This document shows, one piece after another, positions 31,919 to 44,311 of a stretch of 64,000 nt of DNA. This DNA comes from Flectonema sp. DT1601 (taxonomy: Eukaryota; Euglenozoa; Diplonemea; Diplonemida; Diplonemidae). How positions within the stretch are numbered: position 1 is the first letter of the stretch; each line of letters opens with the position of its first letter. Location: assembly GCA_964019425.1 (NCBI GenBank), contig OZ025787.1, positions 1 to 64,000 of the forward strand, written 5' to 3'. The translations under genes and the position numbers were made by a program. Under the pieces are notes generated by a model. That model was not told the DNA's origin and made no database searches. It saw nothing but the letters and a program-made list of their open reading frames with translations.

Positions 31919-33384
31919 GTTTTTTTATAATTCGGATTTATCAACTGTTCTATCAGAGGATGGGTTTTGGTCAGCTGAGTTCTATTTCAACTGCGGCTCG
32001 TTCAATGACCCGACTTTTTGCGTCTTTATTTACTGCCGAAATAATTCCTTCGTTCGATTGTACAGTTGTTGTCATTGCAAAGAAGTTTTTCTTATAAAAT
32101 CAAAACAGTATTCTGAATATCTGAAATATCTGTCGTAATGGTCGAATGATAGACCTCAAAAGAGATAAAGGGATAACAATGTCACACGTATCTTAGCTTT
32201 ATTTAAATGAATGTGGAGGCTATTTCTGAGTAATCAAAAGAACTGGTGGATTTCCGTTGAGTTTTTCTGGTTCGCTATCCTAAAAACAGTTCGTTAGAGT
32301 AGCAAGTTCTACTTTCTGATTACAAATAGCTGACATTCATTCTGTTTATAAAGATAAAGATGGTCAATAACATAAAATCCATGTGATGCCCATCCACACA
32401 TACAACACAGATATCGTTTGCTACTACAAAAATTAAATTCATTTCTGAGTGGGTTGAACAAATAAGAGAAAAAATAACCAAAATAAGAACAGAACACTAA
32501 TAGGATTATTGTTGGCGTGGGTTTCAGTTCGCATTCCGTTGAACGCGATACATTTTCTTTATATATATAGATTTTCAAACACGAACAACAAATACAAAAC
32601 AAAATAAAAAAGGAACAGAATTGGTTATTCACTCAAATGATATTAAGCTTCAGAGTGGTCATAACCAGAAAGAGAGACGGACCTCCATATGGACTTCTAT
32701 CGTCACTATTGGGTTTAAAAACAGAAAATAAGATGTAAAAAGAAATTCGTAAGCAACAGGAAGAATCTACGTAGGTTTTGATCTACGTTTTTCAGACAGC
32801 ACATCGAAAAGAAAGAAACAAAAAAAAAAAAAAAAAAAAACAGAACCAGGTATTTACTCCTTGTTGATCGGAGTGTTGCTGAGGTTCCAATAAGGGTCTA
32901 ACTTTAAAAATTTGGGACCTCTTATTTAATAGGGAGAAGGAAACAATGAGGTGATACTCCTGCATTGGTTTAGTCAGATCAGATTTACTGAACGACACGT
33001 CTTATTGAACAGATTGCATACGAATGATAACCTCCTTCGATTGGAGTGTTGGCAATCAAAGGAAAGAAGGAAGACCGCTTCGCTTAGTCTTATGGGAGAT
33101 TATATAAATAGAAAGTAGAATAATTTATCTTACAGTTGAGATGGTGCACCGGGAGTGACACGCATACTTCCTGAACGTCTAGAAAAGTTAGAAACTTATT
33201 ATCGATTGAGATGTACGATTGGAGCTTTGGTTGTCTCCCATTTTAACTTTAATATTTTGACACGCATCATTAATTTTAGTATAGAAAAGTGGGAAGAAAA
33301 AATAGAGATACTTAAAAAGAAAAGTATTCATTTCTGCAGTTTCTTAACATCAAAGGGTAATAGAATATGTAGTCTGAACCTTAA

Positions 33385-33446
33385 TCTTATACTACTCGTC
33401 CCTTTTTAGGCCTTCATCAGTAAGTTCTTAGGGACTTCATTCTATG
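33385..33446 (+). repeat. 60-bp dispersed repeat, copy 2
   Basis: Direct-orientation match to 31862-31918 through ATACTACT, AGGCCTTCAT and AGTAAGTTC. It ends 30 bases before the dispersed repeat shared with the left end of the window. Confidence 0.7.
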
Positions 33447-33476
33447 TTGAAGTTGCTATCGTCCGATTGAGACGTT

Positions 33477-33609
33477 TAGATAGATAAGGAAGTCCAATAC
33501 ATTGCGTACTGAGCATCGCTCTGATACAGCAGACTAAAGAGCATCGGATTAACTCTAGAGAGCTACGAGGTATCAACAACGTAATTAGATCCAATCTTGT
33601 GGATTGTTG
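33477..33609 (+). repeat. Dispersed repeat, copy 2 (first copy at 2885-3018)
   Basis: Aligns with 2885-3018 in direct orientation from TAGATAAGGAAGTCC to GGATTGTT, with substitutions and small indels throughout. Unlike copy 1 it lacks the extended TAGA microsatellite in front. The degree of divergence suggests an old dispersal. Confidence 0.85.
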
Positions 33610-34714
33610 GGGTTGCTATTTGCTTGTTTTATTCAACCAAAAGCAAAACAACTGGACTCGATTCAGAAGTGGGTTTCGATTTATTTTTATTTTATTGTTG
33701 AAGTAATTTCTTTGTGCTAAAAAAAAAAAAAAAAAAAAAAACAAGCAGCACAAGGAGAAATGCTGGTCTCACACGTATGTATTTGTTCCCGAAAGTTGAA
33801 AACGGAGTAGAAATAAATAGTCAACAGAATCAAAGTCTAATTTATGACCTGGATTAGGATTCCAGAATATTAGACTTTCATTGCGTCGTTGTGGGCTGAA
33901 AACAAACAACACAACACAAAGGTGTTATTTGTTTAAACATATTGCAAACATAATAATAATAAGATTCGAAGACTTGTTATTTTTTTTATTTCCATTCTTT
34001 TTTAAAATTAAAAAAAAAAAAGAATCCCGCGTGATATTCTGATTGAACGCAATCTCAAACTCTCCTGTTGTGCCTCACAAGTGAAGCACAAGGATTAAGA
34101 TATAAAATCACGCATCGCATCAGAAAGTAAAATCGTTACAAAGTATTACAGAAATGGTGACCCCGGCAATCTGAAAGTTCCCAAATCTAAAATCCGAAAT
34201 GCCGTAAGGTATCGAGTTGACGAGTCAAACAAAGAATAACCTTCTCAGAATGCATAAAAAGTTCTAGTTAAGTAATCACGTGAAGTCACATGAAAAAAAA
34301 AAAAAAAAAAAGTTATAAGTTTTGTTCTCAGAAATGAAAGAGACAAGAAAGACTGTATGAGGGGTTCAGATTCAGAAGAGTATTGCCGTAATAGTGTCTG
34401 ACTTACACTCATCTGAATACGGTACTTACCATTTGTTACATTCCATTTCATGATTGAGTTGATTGAATTCGCTGGTTTATAAACGTCGGAAAGACGAACT
34501 CCAGCAATTCCTACTCTCGGAATACAATGTTTAACGATAAGTTAATAATTGAAAGAAACTGCTACTGCTAAGGACTGGACTTTAACTAGAAAGTTGTTAT
34601 TCTTCCCCAGGAGTCTGGTGACCAATTAGGACTTGAGTCTCATGAAGTTGGTCAACTCCTCACATTTGCTGAGGCAAAGTGAATCTGTGGATCAGAGAGA
34701 ACAAAAAGCGTTAC

Positions 34715-35464
34715 CTAACAGTTTTGAAGGGTAATGTTTTGTGATCCAGCAAACATGTGATGCTGCCAGTTAAGTCCAACCTGACCAACACCCAAAGAGT
34801 ACGCGACATTTATCATCATTCCCTTAAACAGTGGCATGTCGTATGAACTGTTGGTCTGCAGATCACGGAAGTAACGGGCAAAAATTAAATTTCCAACAAT
34901 AAGTTGGTCCTGTACTACGATCGATGGAAGTGGAGCACGGGCAGGTGGACCAGGTTGGGTTGTAATAACCATGTCTTGAACACCTCTTCTGTCGAAAGCG
35001 ACGACATCAATTCCATACATGTGGCCAATTGATGAGTTGTGAACATTTCTAAATCCAACAGCACCGTAGCCTGATGATGTTGTAGAGGCACTAATACGAA
35101 TGGCTGGCTTGTTGTTTGGTGAAGAAGTCCCTAATTCGTAAGTGATGTTCATATCACCATTTGGGGCTGCAACTACGTTAAATGGACCGCAAGTTGGAGT
35201 GAAGACGCGGAGGTTAGTTTCCGTAGGTTGCGGAGTAGGAATAACAGTTGTGTTCGTTGGAGAAGCCGTGGCTAAGTTCCCATTCGAATTATCCAAAAGC
35301 CCCAACACGATGACCAACACTGTCAATAATAACACTCCTACTCCTAATCCAATTCCAATCTTCAGATATTTACATTTCTTACTCTTAGGCTCGGCTGCTG
35401 TGAAATCGAATTCGGAGTCTTTGTCGTCAGCGATCTCCATATCAGAGAATCTGTAGTCATCCAT
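34715..35464 (-). CDS. DOMON-like single-pass membrane protein, paralog B
   Basis: 249 residues from ATG 35464. An acidic cytosolic N-terminus of about 30 residues, a transmembrane helix (IGIGLGVGVLLLTVLVIVLG) and a Thr/Pro-rich stalk precede the same DOMON-like domain as paralog A. From NTSSGYG-equivalent residues to the stop the two proteins are identical, while tail, helix and stalk are unrelated beyond topology. The pair probably arose by tandem duplication with different anchors and a homogenised ligand domain. The stop TAG is followed directly by GTAACG, so a read into a further exon is conceivable but unsupported. Function beyond extracytoplasmic ligand binding is unknown. Confidence 0.75.
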   Translation of the reverse strand: MDDYRFSDMEIADDKDSEFDFTAAEPKSKKCKYLKIGIGLGVGVLLLTVLVIVLGLLDNSNGNLATASPTNTTVIPTPQPTETNLRVFTPTCGPFNVVAAPNGDMNITYELGTSSPNNKPAIRISASTTSSGYGAVGFRNVHNSSIGHMYGIDVVAFDRRGVQDMVITTQPGPPARAPLPSIVVQDQLIVGNLIFARYFRDLQTNSSYDMPLFKGMMINVAYSLGVGQVGLNWQHHMFAGSQNITLQNC

Positions 35465-36964
35465 CGTTATTGTGTGTAGATTGGGAAACTTAAAGTGAAA
35501 GTACGGTATGGTTTTGAAACACTAACAAACTCGAAACCAAAAATTGAATAAAAATAATACGTATCTCGAATATGTTAAATAATAAGTACAAAGCCAACTT
35601 CACTCCCAACAAGAATGTTGGGAATGAGTCTGCCGAGGGAGTTTTGAAATCTGAGGAAGCATATTCCATTGAAATTGGTAAGTAGTAACTTAGAAACTTC
35701 AATGGGGTTCTCCTCTGCATTAGTACGGAACAGAACAACAACAAAAACAATGGAAACAAAATGGTACCTCTCAGTCTGTTGATAAAAATAACTAGTCCCC
35801 TCTTTTTACAATCTTCAAGCTGCTGCAACGCAATGAAGAAAGTCTTCTCCCTCACACGGTAATAGAAGATGAGCAGCCAACTATCGAATACCACGCCTTG
35901 AGACCACAGGCTACGCTTCCATTTGTGAATCGGTACAACTGATTAAGCTTTACTCTCTTGTTGTTGTTTTAATACTCATAAAGAGAGTCAAGTCATTGTT
36001 CACCAACACTGCGGCAGTAATTGGTTTAATTGAATGACTCGACTCGTTGAGTTGCTGACCACAAAATATGATAATTGAAGAGCAACAAAACAGATTGAAC
36101 ATCTAACGTTGGTCTTATTAAATATTTTGCCCGAGGGATAAAGAGGTTACTTACCTTAAGCGATAATCAATTGTTGCTTAGTGAACAGACTGAGTTATGA
36201 TATTTTAATTTTCTTGTTTTTTTTCTTTATAGCCTTTTCATAATTTCATTTCTGAAGTGTACTCTTCAGGATTGGAGTAGTAGCCACAACATTATTGAGA
36301 TTTTTATTTTATTTATTTTGAAAAGGCAAAAAAGAGGTGTCGATGTCCACATCGACGACTGAATCACAAAAATGAACCAAAAAAAAAGTACAAAGAGAGG
36401 TGTAAATAACTGTTTGGAATAATAAATAGTAAAAATAAAAAAGAAATGAACTTCACTTTTTACTTATTTGTAAGGTACAAATCCTAACAAAGGAATTAGT
36501 CAATTGTGTTTTTACCGAAAAGGTTTGTGGGTGTAAGAAAAAGAAATTCACACCACTAAAAACTAATCTGAATGAAAGAAACCAACTGCTTAGATAGCCT
36601 AAACACGAGCAGTGAATGGTTTCCTATATCAGGTGACAATACATCTCATTCTTGTTCAATAAAATAATAATAAACCAAACAGTGAGGGGAATCTTATTGA
36701 TACTTCGATGTAAAAACAACGAACGTAATTGAAACAAGAAAACCAAACACTTCGGCGAATGTTGGCTGATATAATTCATGAGTGCACCTCGAGAGGAACT
36801 TCTTGAATATGTACGCAAACCCCAGGTAGCTATTTGATAAGAATATGACCTGGTGATAGTAATATTACTTTCTGTTTAGTATTATTGTTATTGTTATCAA
36901 CTGACCTTTCATTGTTGTCAGCTGACTACTAACTTACCAAACTCACAGTTGAGTTTTATCATCA
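35465..36964. other. Intergenic spacer with no recognised gene
   Basis: 1.5 kb of AT-rich sequence upstream of paralog B. Frames of up to 134 residues occur but are hydrophobic, low in complexity and without motif. I see nothing else. Confidence 0.5.
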
Positions 36965-38059
36965 CTAAGAGAACTCATCATTTGTTGTAACTTGTGACTG
37001 AGAGAGAGCAGCTGAGTCGACAGACTTAGACGTAGACGGATGGATACTACGAAGCCGCCGCTTCTCTTGAGTTTGCTCAAAGTTGACCATCCAATCAAAA
37101 CGATAATCATGAACAATTCGTTCTTCTACCATAGCCTCAAAGAATAGCTGTCGCAAGGCGTTGTAGTCGGGAGTGCCGTCGTACTTCAGAGATCGAACAG
37201 CACTCAAGTACTCTCTGAAGCAGGGATGGCATCCTTTAAATAAAGTGGTTGGGGAAAATTCCTTTCGCTCGGCTACGCGTAGGAGCTTCGTCCTTTCATC
37301 AACTGCTGTAATCCCCTGCCATGGGACACCTCCTTTTAGAAAATATAACAAAATAAATGCACAGCTCTCCAAGTCATCTCTACGTGACTGTTCTATTCCG
37401 AGATGAGTCCACAGACTACAATACCTCGCAGTTCCAGTCATACCTAACCCATCTCTGTAAGAAGCGTGTACATGACCATTTGTGTAGTACCTCGCTAAAC
37501 CGTAGTCGATAAGAAACAAGTGGTGTCCCCGTTGTTTGGTACCCATGCAAATGTTTTCTGGTTTCAAATCGCGGTGAACAAACCGTCTGGCGTGCAGAGC
37601 TTCCGATCTGTAAATCAGTTGAACGGCGATCATGAGAACTGTTTTTAATGTAAATTTGTAACTACAATATTTAAATAGAAGTTCTAAGTTTGGTCCCAAT
37701 AGGTCCGACACCAAAATATTAAACTCCCCCTCAACTCCGTGGTAGTACATTCGAGGAAACCCGGGTGCTGGGTCTTTCTCGAATGCCATGTAAACCTTTG
37801 CTTCAAATACAAGTCGTGGCATCGTACCTCGTGAGCTTTCAATCTTTACGGCGACATTTCTTTTCAACTCTCTATCGAAACCAATGTACACATCACCAAA
37901 AGCACCTCCGTCTAATCGCTGTAATACTTCAAACCTTCCATTACAAAGAGTTCTCGTACTCACTTCAACTTCTTCCCCAGCTTTTGCTTTTGTAGGGGAA
38001 GCCGACAACATTTTCTTCGCACATTTCTGAACCACCAGAACGGTGCTCGCCGACGGCAT
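36965..38059 (-). CDS. Casein kinase 1 family protein kinase
   Basis: 364 residues from ATG 38059, one exon. The kinase domain begins near residue 43 (FEVLQRLDGGAFGDVYIGFD) with VAVKIES for the ATP lysine, FVHRDLKPENICMG for the catalytic loop, LIDYGLARYY for the Mg loop and the CK1 signature THLGIEQSRRDDLESCAFIL. CK1 kinases phosphorylate acidic or primed sites in trafficking, DNA repair and clock or Wnt-type pathways. The DFG motif reads DYG, and CK1's usual IKPDN is LKPEN, both conservative. The N-terminal 40 residues and a Ser-rich C-terminal 40 are specific to this protein. The subfamily cannot be fixed; TTBK-like variants are an alternative. Confidence 0.93.
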   Translation of the reverse strand: MPSASTVLVVQKCAKKMLSASPTKAKAGEEVEVSTRTLCNGRFEVLQRLDGGAFGDVYIGFDRELKRNVAVKIESSRGTMPRLVFEAKVYMAFEKDPAPGFPRMYYHGVEGEFNILVSDLLGPNLELLFKYCSYKFTLKTVLMIAVQLIYRSEALHARRFVHRDLKPENICMGTKQRGHHLFLIDYGLARYYTNGHVHASYRDGLGMTGTARYCSLWTHLGIEQSRRDDLESCAFILLYFLKGGVPWQGITAVDERTKLLRVAERKEFSPTTLFKGCHPCFREYLSAVRSLKYDGTPDYNALRQLFFEAMVEERIVHDYRFDWMVNFEQTQEKRRLRSIHPSTSKSVDSAALSQSQVTTNDEFS

Positions 38060-38901
38060 AACTGAAATGAATGAAATATTTCGTCTGAACTAATGAAAAC
38101 AACAGCTGTCGATAACACGTCTCAATTACTATTTTTTTTTTAGAATCCGCTGGAATGAGGAAGAGATAAAATTATCACTTCAAAGTGGCATCACAATTTC
38201 AATAAATGAAAATTAATATAATATATTTGGTCTCTTTTAAGTTGCGGCATCATCGTATCACATTCAACAGGGAAACAGGGCGGGAGGGAGTGCAGCCAAC
38301 CAGCGAGTTAAATAATAAATGCACTAACAGTCATGTCGGTTTTAAACTGAGGGGTCAGTATTTTAAAAAATAATAATAAAAAAAATTAAAAAAAAAAAAA
38401 AAAAAAACCATTTTCCCGTCTGGTTCTTCAAAAAAAAAAAAAAACCTTTTATCAATAATACGTGTGATAGGTTTGTTACAAAAACTACCAACAGCATGCG
38501 TCTAGTAGTCTGGTTTAGGTTCAAGGGTTTTTCATAAAGATATATTGTCAATAAATAAAGAAATAGGTTAAGATAAAACAATCCCTCACAGACTACAATA
38601 ACAGATAGGGATGTCGACAAGAAGAAAACAAATTGAAGTCGAGTGGATTCCTTCTTCTCGTTTGTTAAAATCGTAAAATAGTAATTAGAATATGAAATAC
38701 AAAACTAAACAGAAGCATCTCAGTTTGCACGTAAGTTATTCACTGTGCGTGTAAAATGTCCGAAGCTGAGGGACACAGGGTTAAAGAATAAATTATGTAG
38801 AGAAATCTGACGAAGACTTACTTGCGAAATGAGATGACAGAAATCCCAAAACACACCACCGCAGGTTAGCTTCTATTGAATCAGAGAGCACAGAAATTAT
38901 T
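38060..38901. other. Intergenic spacer, A/T-rich
   Basis: About 840 bases between the ABC transporter stop and the CK1 start. An A-rich block lies at about 38366-38407 and an A14 tract near 38430. No gene or RNA recognised. Confidence 0.5.
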
Positions 38902-41900
38902 TTAATCATCGAGGTCAGCAGCTCCAACAGTTTGGTTCCTAGGGCTAGCAGAGTCGCTAGCTGACGGATAGCGAAACGGAACTACGGAATCCGACTGATC
39001 GTCGCAGTCATCTGTACTGCAGGTGCGGAGTTTGTAGGCGTCAGCGAGCTTGCCGTAGCTTTCACAAGTCCTAAGAAGGTGGTCATGAGTTCCTTTAGCG
39101 ACTATAGTTCCACGAGTGCTGTCTTCAGGATCACCCATGACAACAATTGTATCACAATCTTGAATAAAAGAAAGACTATGAGATATTGTAATCACTGTAA
39201 TGTTATATTCCTTTCGATACCTGTCGAGATTCTGTCTCACTATTTTCTCAGTAGCGGCATCAAGTCCAGCAGTTGGCTCATCGAGTAGCAACACACGGGA
39301 CTTCAGGAGGAGTGCCCGAGCTAGGCCGAGACGCTTTTTTTCGCCTCCACTGACCTTGACTCCGTGACCCATCGTAGTCAACAATTTCTCAGGAAGCCTC
39401 GCAATGAGTGTGTCGATGGCAGCTGTTTTAAGAGCCTCATCAACCTCCGCTCTGCTGGCTTGAGGATTTCTATATTTTATATTATACTGAAGGGACGCAG
39501 ATTCGAATATATGCGGCTCCTGTGTTACAATATTTAGTAACTTCTGTCGGTAATGATCCACTTCGTATTCTCTAATATCTATGTTGTCATAAAGTATACT
39601 ACCAGATTGGACATCATAAACACGTGAGAGAATAGAAAAGAGGGAAGTCTTTCCACATCCAGAGGGGCCGACAATGGCTACGTGTTGTCCGGGTTCTATT
39701 GTGAGGTTTAATTTAAAAAGAACTGGTCGGGGGTTTGATTGGTAGGCGAAAATAACGTCTTTGAATTCGATTCGACCTTGACAAGATTCCTTAGAAGGTT
39801 TTAATGTACCACTTCCTTCAATAGCAGGTTGGTATCCTAATAAGTGAAGTGTTCTACGGGCACCAACAAAGCAATCGTGAACTAAACTCTTGATTTCACT
39901 TTTCATCGTACTCATGCTTGCAGCAGCACTCATTGCTTCTGACTCCAACAACAATAACTTTACACTCAGGCAGCCAATCTCACTTCTGTCATGAACAAAT
40001 AACAGCGATGCGATCATCATCAGAATTCTCGGCAAGTACTGAGAACTGGCATCAATGAAATCGCTAACTAGCGATGGTAAGAACACAAACTCTGACTGCT
40101 TCTTCATCTGCAAATCCCGTGTCGCGAGTGCTATCTGAACGGTTTCAGTTGCTGTTTGATTTTTGTTTCTTGTCACTTTGCTCTATGGTTTGTCTTTAAT
40201 AATTGCCGTTGATAAAATAATAAACAAACCTTTACCAAACAATCTCGTTACGTAAAAGGAATCGGGTTCCCAAACTTCATCAAATTCGATATCAGGAGCG
40301 CCAACGATAGTTCCCCAACTCTCTTGTTCAACAAGTTGTACATTTGATTCAGGGATTGTAACTGTACCGGCTGCGAACTTACATGTTAAGTTCCCATTGC
40401 CATCTGTCACAGTTACTTCACCACCGTCACCTGCTTCTATTGTGATGGAAGCATGCTCTGTGTCTCGGATGTGAATATCATGTCCTCGATATGATATCTG
40501 ACTGCCGACTGCAAACTCCTGAACATCATCTTCCTCTTCAGGAATGTGATCTAAATATTGAGAAGTCCGCGTCTTAATAAAAACTAATAAGTTTGATAAG
40601 ACAACTCCAATCATCGCTGATAAGAAAGTACTCCAACCACAAGTAGCTCGACAAGTTGTGTAAACAATTCTGATTGAACCGATTATTGTACTGAAGTCAA
40701 TTAGCCAACCTCTCGCATACCTCAATAGAAGTCCAATATTACTAACATCACTGTCGAGTGTTGAAAGTAAGTCTTCGACATCATGAGAGTCGAGGAAGAC
40801 TTGATCAGCTTTTGCCATCAGTAAAGAAGATTCTGTTCTCAATATTTGAACAGTTTGAGTTGTTTGTTTTTGATGAATATCTCTCGAAGCTTGTTTCATT
40901 ACATTAACACACGCTGTGTATCCCATCGCAGTACCAGCAATCTGAATTAATTTTATGACATCACTCCATCCTTGAACACCTGCAACATCTTTACAGAACT
41001 GAACATGTAACTCTCTCACAGTTGGTTGAAGAATTCCAGCACCTGCTGACAACAACCACGAAGTCATATTCCAAATCAAATTCTCTTTTTGTAAATAAGA
41101 ACGTTTTAGTAGTTCGTAAAGATTCTTGTAACCCGTTCGATTTCTATTTCGGATGTGCGTATCGAGGAGCTGCACCAATCTGCTGAATTCGTTCCTCAGG
41201 ACGTCGTTCCTGTTGTTGTTAATTAAAGAACTCAATACTTGAGAAGCAGTACGAGATAACCTCATCAACAAACGATCGCATCTTCTGCAAAGATGATAAC
41301 AAACACGTCGGAATCGTTCTTCAGATTTAACAGGAAACCATCTGAAGCCCGTTGAATAACTTCATTATATAAACAAGACAATAATAACATACCGAGGAAC
41401 AGAGAGGATGCAGGATAGAAAACTAAGGTCTCTATCAATATCATCGAGTCCCTTACCAATACAGTAGCGCTCATCATCAGGGGACTTCTCGAAGTCGATG
41501 AGACGCTCAATGAGGTTCTTCGACAACAAGTCTTTCAGCTGATTAATAACTTCAGTAGTTTCACCATAAGCAATCGCTTTACGAAGCATATTCGATACTT
41601 CTGACCAATCCACTCCAACAGAATAACGAAATCCAGTAAGTTCAATTCCCTGTGAAATCATTGTCTGTCTTCTGATTCTTACATTATGTTCTCTCTTTAC
41701 ATAATATGTACCGCAGTCAACGATCAGTTCGTAAGACAAACCAGCTGTAGAGCTCTCGTAGGTAACGCTAACCATCTCATCGCGGTGAAGTTTTAAAGAG
41801 CGATAGATGGCGTTACGAATGTTTTCTTCGCTAGCCCCGCGACGGATTATAAGTTTTCGATCACCAGGAATGATTCCAATCAGTTGAATGGTTTTATGTT

Positions 41901-42276
41901 CCGCAATATCTCCGTCAGTAAATAAATTACTCGCTCTAAATGATTGAGTCAGCACTAAAGGGAGTTCATTCAAATCCAAACTGAGAGATCTCTCACTTGG
42001 AAATCGTTGATTCCTCAGCTGCCCAGGATGTCCCATTCCCTGAAATGGGATCAGTGCTTTCGACTGTCTCGTTTGATGGGCGTTTAGCTCGGCGTCAAAT
42101 TCCGTCAGGTATGCTCTCACATTCCTTTTAAACACCCGCTGTCGCTTCTGCTTTTCTCGTTTTTTCCTCGCATAAAAATCAGAGCAGAACCCACCGAATG
42201 CCGTTGTTGCGATAATCCCTCCCACCACCGTCAGTTTCCATCCCGGCCTCCCGCTATCAGAGGCCGGTTCTGACAT
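38902..42276 (-). CDS. TAP/ABCB-like half ABC transporter with large N-terminal and internal extensions
   Basis: Spliced product 1068 residues from ATG 42276 (upstream ATGs at 42363 and 42390 would add 29-38 residues). Introns at 41285-41392 (108 nt, GTATGT..GCAG) and 40176-40235 (60 nt, GTAAAG..AAAG, the weaker call). A 300-residue N-terminal region with one early hydrophobic helix matches nothing I know. The ABC membrane domain spans about 360-540 and resumes at about 650-760. The nucleotide-binding domain has Walker A GPSGCGKT (814-821), Q-loop TQEP, signature VSGGEKKR (about 920), Walker B VLLLDEPTAGLD and ISHSLSF for the H-loop. Residues 542-644 are a beta-rich insertion that splits the membrane domain. 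As a half transporter it should dimerise to export peptides or lipids. Confidence 0.88.
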
Positions 42277-43375
42277 CTTTTGTGGGAGCTCTGGTATGTT
42301 AGAAATAATAATAAAACAACCCAACACAAAACATCTCAAAAAGTAACAGACAGATGTATTCATATTAAGCAGAAGATCTGTCAGTATCATTATTCAGACC
42401 TAAGCGGTAAGATGTCGCGGCAACCAAAACCCTTTTGAGGACTGTTATTCGATCATGAACATGAGGATTATCAGAATTCAGGAGGAGAGAACTGTTAAAA
42501 CAGAAAGCTACTTCGACTACCAGGAGAACTCTTAAAGAGATAATGAGAGACGCGAACACTCTCTCGTTCGTAAAACTAATTGACCAGTCGAAACAAATAA
42601 TTGGGAGTGCCAGGACTTTGTAATGCAGAGATATGAGCGAAAAGTTAATTGAAAACTTCACTCTGTTCTATTCATCACTAGCTGGTCGATAGATCGTTTA
42701 ATTAAAAATAATAATAAAAAACCACAGAAGAATCATCCAACAATGACGTCGATAATCCCTTCCTCAATTGACATCCGAGGAGTTGACGATCGTACTGCTG
42801 TCAACGATCCAATAGAATCGAAGGTCACTAACAGACAGTTTTCTGATGTCACAAGTAGCTCATCACTCAAAAAAAAAAAAAAAAAAAAAACAAAAAAAAA
42901 ACAATAAACAATTGATAGATTTACTTAATTTTTTCTTTAAAAAAAAAAGGGGGGTGAAAAAATAACAACGTTTTTGTTATTTTCTTGTTTGAAAATATTA
43001 TATTGTCGACGGTGATAACAAAATAATATAAATAAAAATAAACGAAAACCTTTTGTCATGTTAGTAATTTTCGAATTATACAAAACATCTGAAGGATAAT
43101 TAATTTCGTCGTCCAAAGAAGACGAAATACTCACTCTGCATCAGGTCAGGTTTTCTTTCAAAAATAATTAGGAGCGGGAAAAAAAAAAAAAATGAGAGAA
43201 ATACGAAATACTTTTGGACAACTAAATAGACTTTTAACAATAGACACACAATACTAACAATCACAAAGTTATGAGCAATTTAAAAAAAAAAAAAAACGGG
43301 AACGAAGTACCTCACTGGCAATCTTAATCCTTTATGGAGACAGATCTCAGTGAGGAACTAACCAACCTGAGGAGG
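42277..43375. other. Intergenic spacer with A22 tract
   Basis: About 1.1 kb between the PQ-loop gene stop and the ABC transporter start. A22 at 42869-42890 plus several A8-A14 runs. The hydrophobic frame at 42365-42661 overlaps the transporter 5' end and has no recognisable product. Confidence 0.55.
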
Positions 43376-44311
43376 TTATGGGTCCGCGTGAGCTTTGTCG
43401 TCATCACTGCTACTGTCTTCAACGTAGTCGCGATCGTTGTGATCGATGAGACGTTGCTTTTCCAGTCGAGTGTATCTAACACACAAAGCAACGATGATAC
43501 TCATACAGGTAAAGGAAACTATTGCTGGAGCGACAATAGTAATCTTTTGACCATCAAGTATTAACAACACAACCAACATAAGTGTCTGCGGTGCCTGAAT
43601 AGCAAGAGACACAACACTAACACTACCAGCAGACTTTATTCTGTAGGTGTGAAGAATTTGAGGAATCCAAGAGACCAGCATTAAACAGCCAGCAAGAATA
43701 TTTAATCCAGTTGCAAAATCTGTTGAGGCTCCGCTATGAGAACCTGTCTCAGACATTACAACAGAAGCAGTTAAAATCACAGCCACCATATAAGTCAATA
43801 CCAATATGAATAAAACATATGTTCTCTTTCTAGTTGCAGGGTTAGCGTATTTGAACTCAGACACATGAACTACTGAAACAGATACTTCAGTTCCGTTGGT
43901 TTCTAACTTTGCGTCGTGAGCTAAGTGTGATTCCTGAAGAAGGTCCTGCGCAAGTTCAAACGGTGGAGTGAAGTAGTACACACACAAAGCACAAAGTGGT
44001 AACAATCCCAAAAAGTACGAAATAATAACCAAACTAGGAGTCAACGATATGTAGCACTCCCCAAACGTCCATTTCCCTTGTCCACAACATTGATATTGCT
44101 GCCAATTCTGAATCACTCCTCCAGTGCTATTTGTAAATGTGGCAAATGTTAATAAGAAAACAGTCGTCATGCTGACTCCCTTCGTATTCTTCTCTCTAAC
44201 TACTTTCACGAGGTATGGGATCGCACCGATTAAAGCAGAATAGATCAATAATGAAGTGATTATCAACTCCACCGTCACATCAGGCTTCTCACAAGCTGAA
44301 GTAGTCGTCAT
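43376..44311 (-). CDS. PQ-loop repeat membrane transporter
   Basis: 311 residues from ATG 44311; the open frame upstream begins at TTG and is unlikely coding. Seven hydrophobic helices can be traced. The first repeat has IPYLVKVVREKNTKGVS and the second WIPQILHTYRIKSAGSVS, so only the second keeps the canonical Pro-Gln; the first is Pro-Tyr. PQ-loop proteins of the cystinosin/PQLC group move amino acids or other small solutes across lysosomal and other endomembranes, and SWEETs move sugars; this sequence does not decide between them. The C-terminal tail ends in an acidic cluster with SSSDDD. Helices 3-4 are split by a 40-residue loop. Confidence 0.88.
   Translation of the reverse strand: MTTTSACEKPDVTVELIITSLLIYSALIGAIPYLVKVVREKNTKGVSMTTVFLLTFATFTNSTGGVIQNWQQYQCCGQGKWTFGECYISLTPSLVIISYFLGLLPLCALCVYYFTPPFELAQDLLQESHLAHDAKLETNGTEVSVSVVHVSEFKYANPATRKRTYVLFILVLTYMVAVILTASVVMSETGSHSGASTDFATGLNILAGCLMLVSWIPQILHTYRIKSAGSVSVVSLAIQAPQTLMLVVLLILDGQKITIVAPAIVSFTCMSIIVALCVRYTRLEKQRLIDHNDRDYVEDSSSDDDKAHADP

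Larger units (their letters stand above)
30650..34714. other. 4-kb gene-free spacer with A/T tracts and dispersed repeats
   Basis: No credible gene lies between the two DOMON paralogs. The stretch is marked by homopolymers: T20 at 31349-31368, A23 at 31629-31651, A21 at 32820-32840, A23 at 33719-33741 and A19 at 34293-34311. It also contains a dispersed repeat shared with 2885-3018 and an internal 60-bp duplication (31862-31918 and 33385-33446). Short frames have no recognisable product. It looks like accumulated decayed insertions within a local duplication. Confidence 0.6.

Noticed and set aside
35490-35894. 134-residue minus-strand frame upstream of DOMON paralog B
   Set aside because: Non-ATG beginning, hydrophobic AT-rich composition, no motif; probably spacer.
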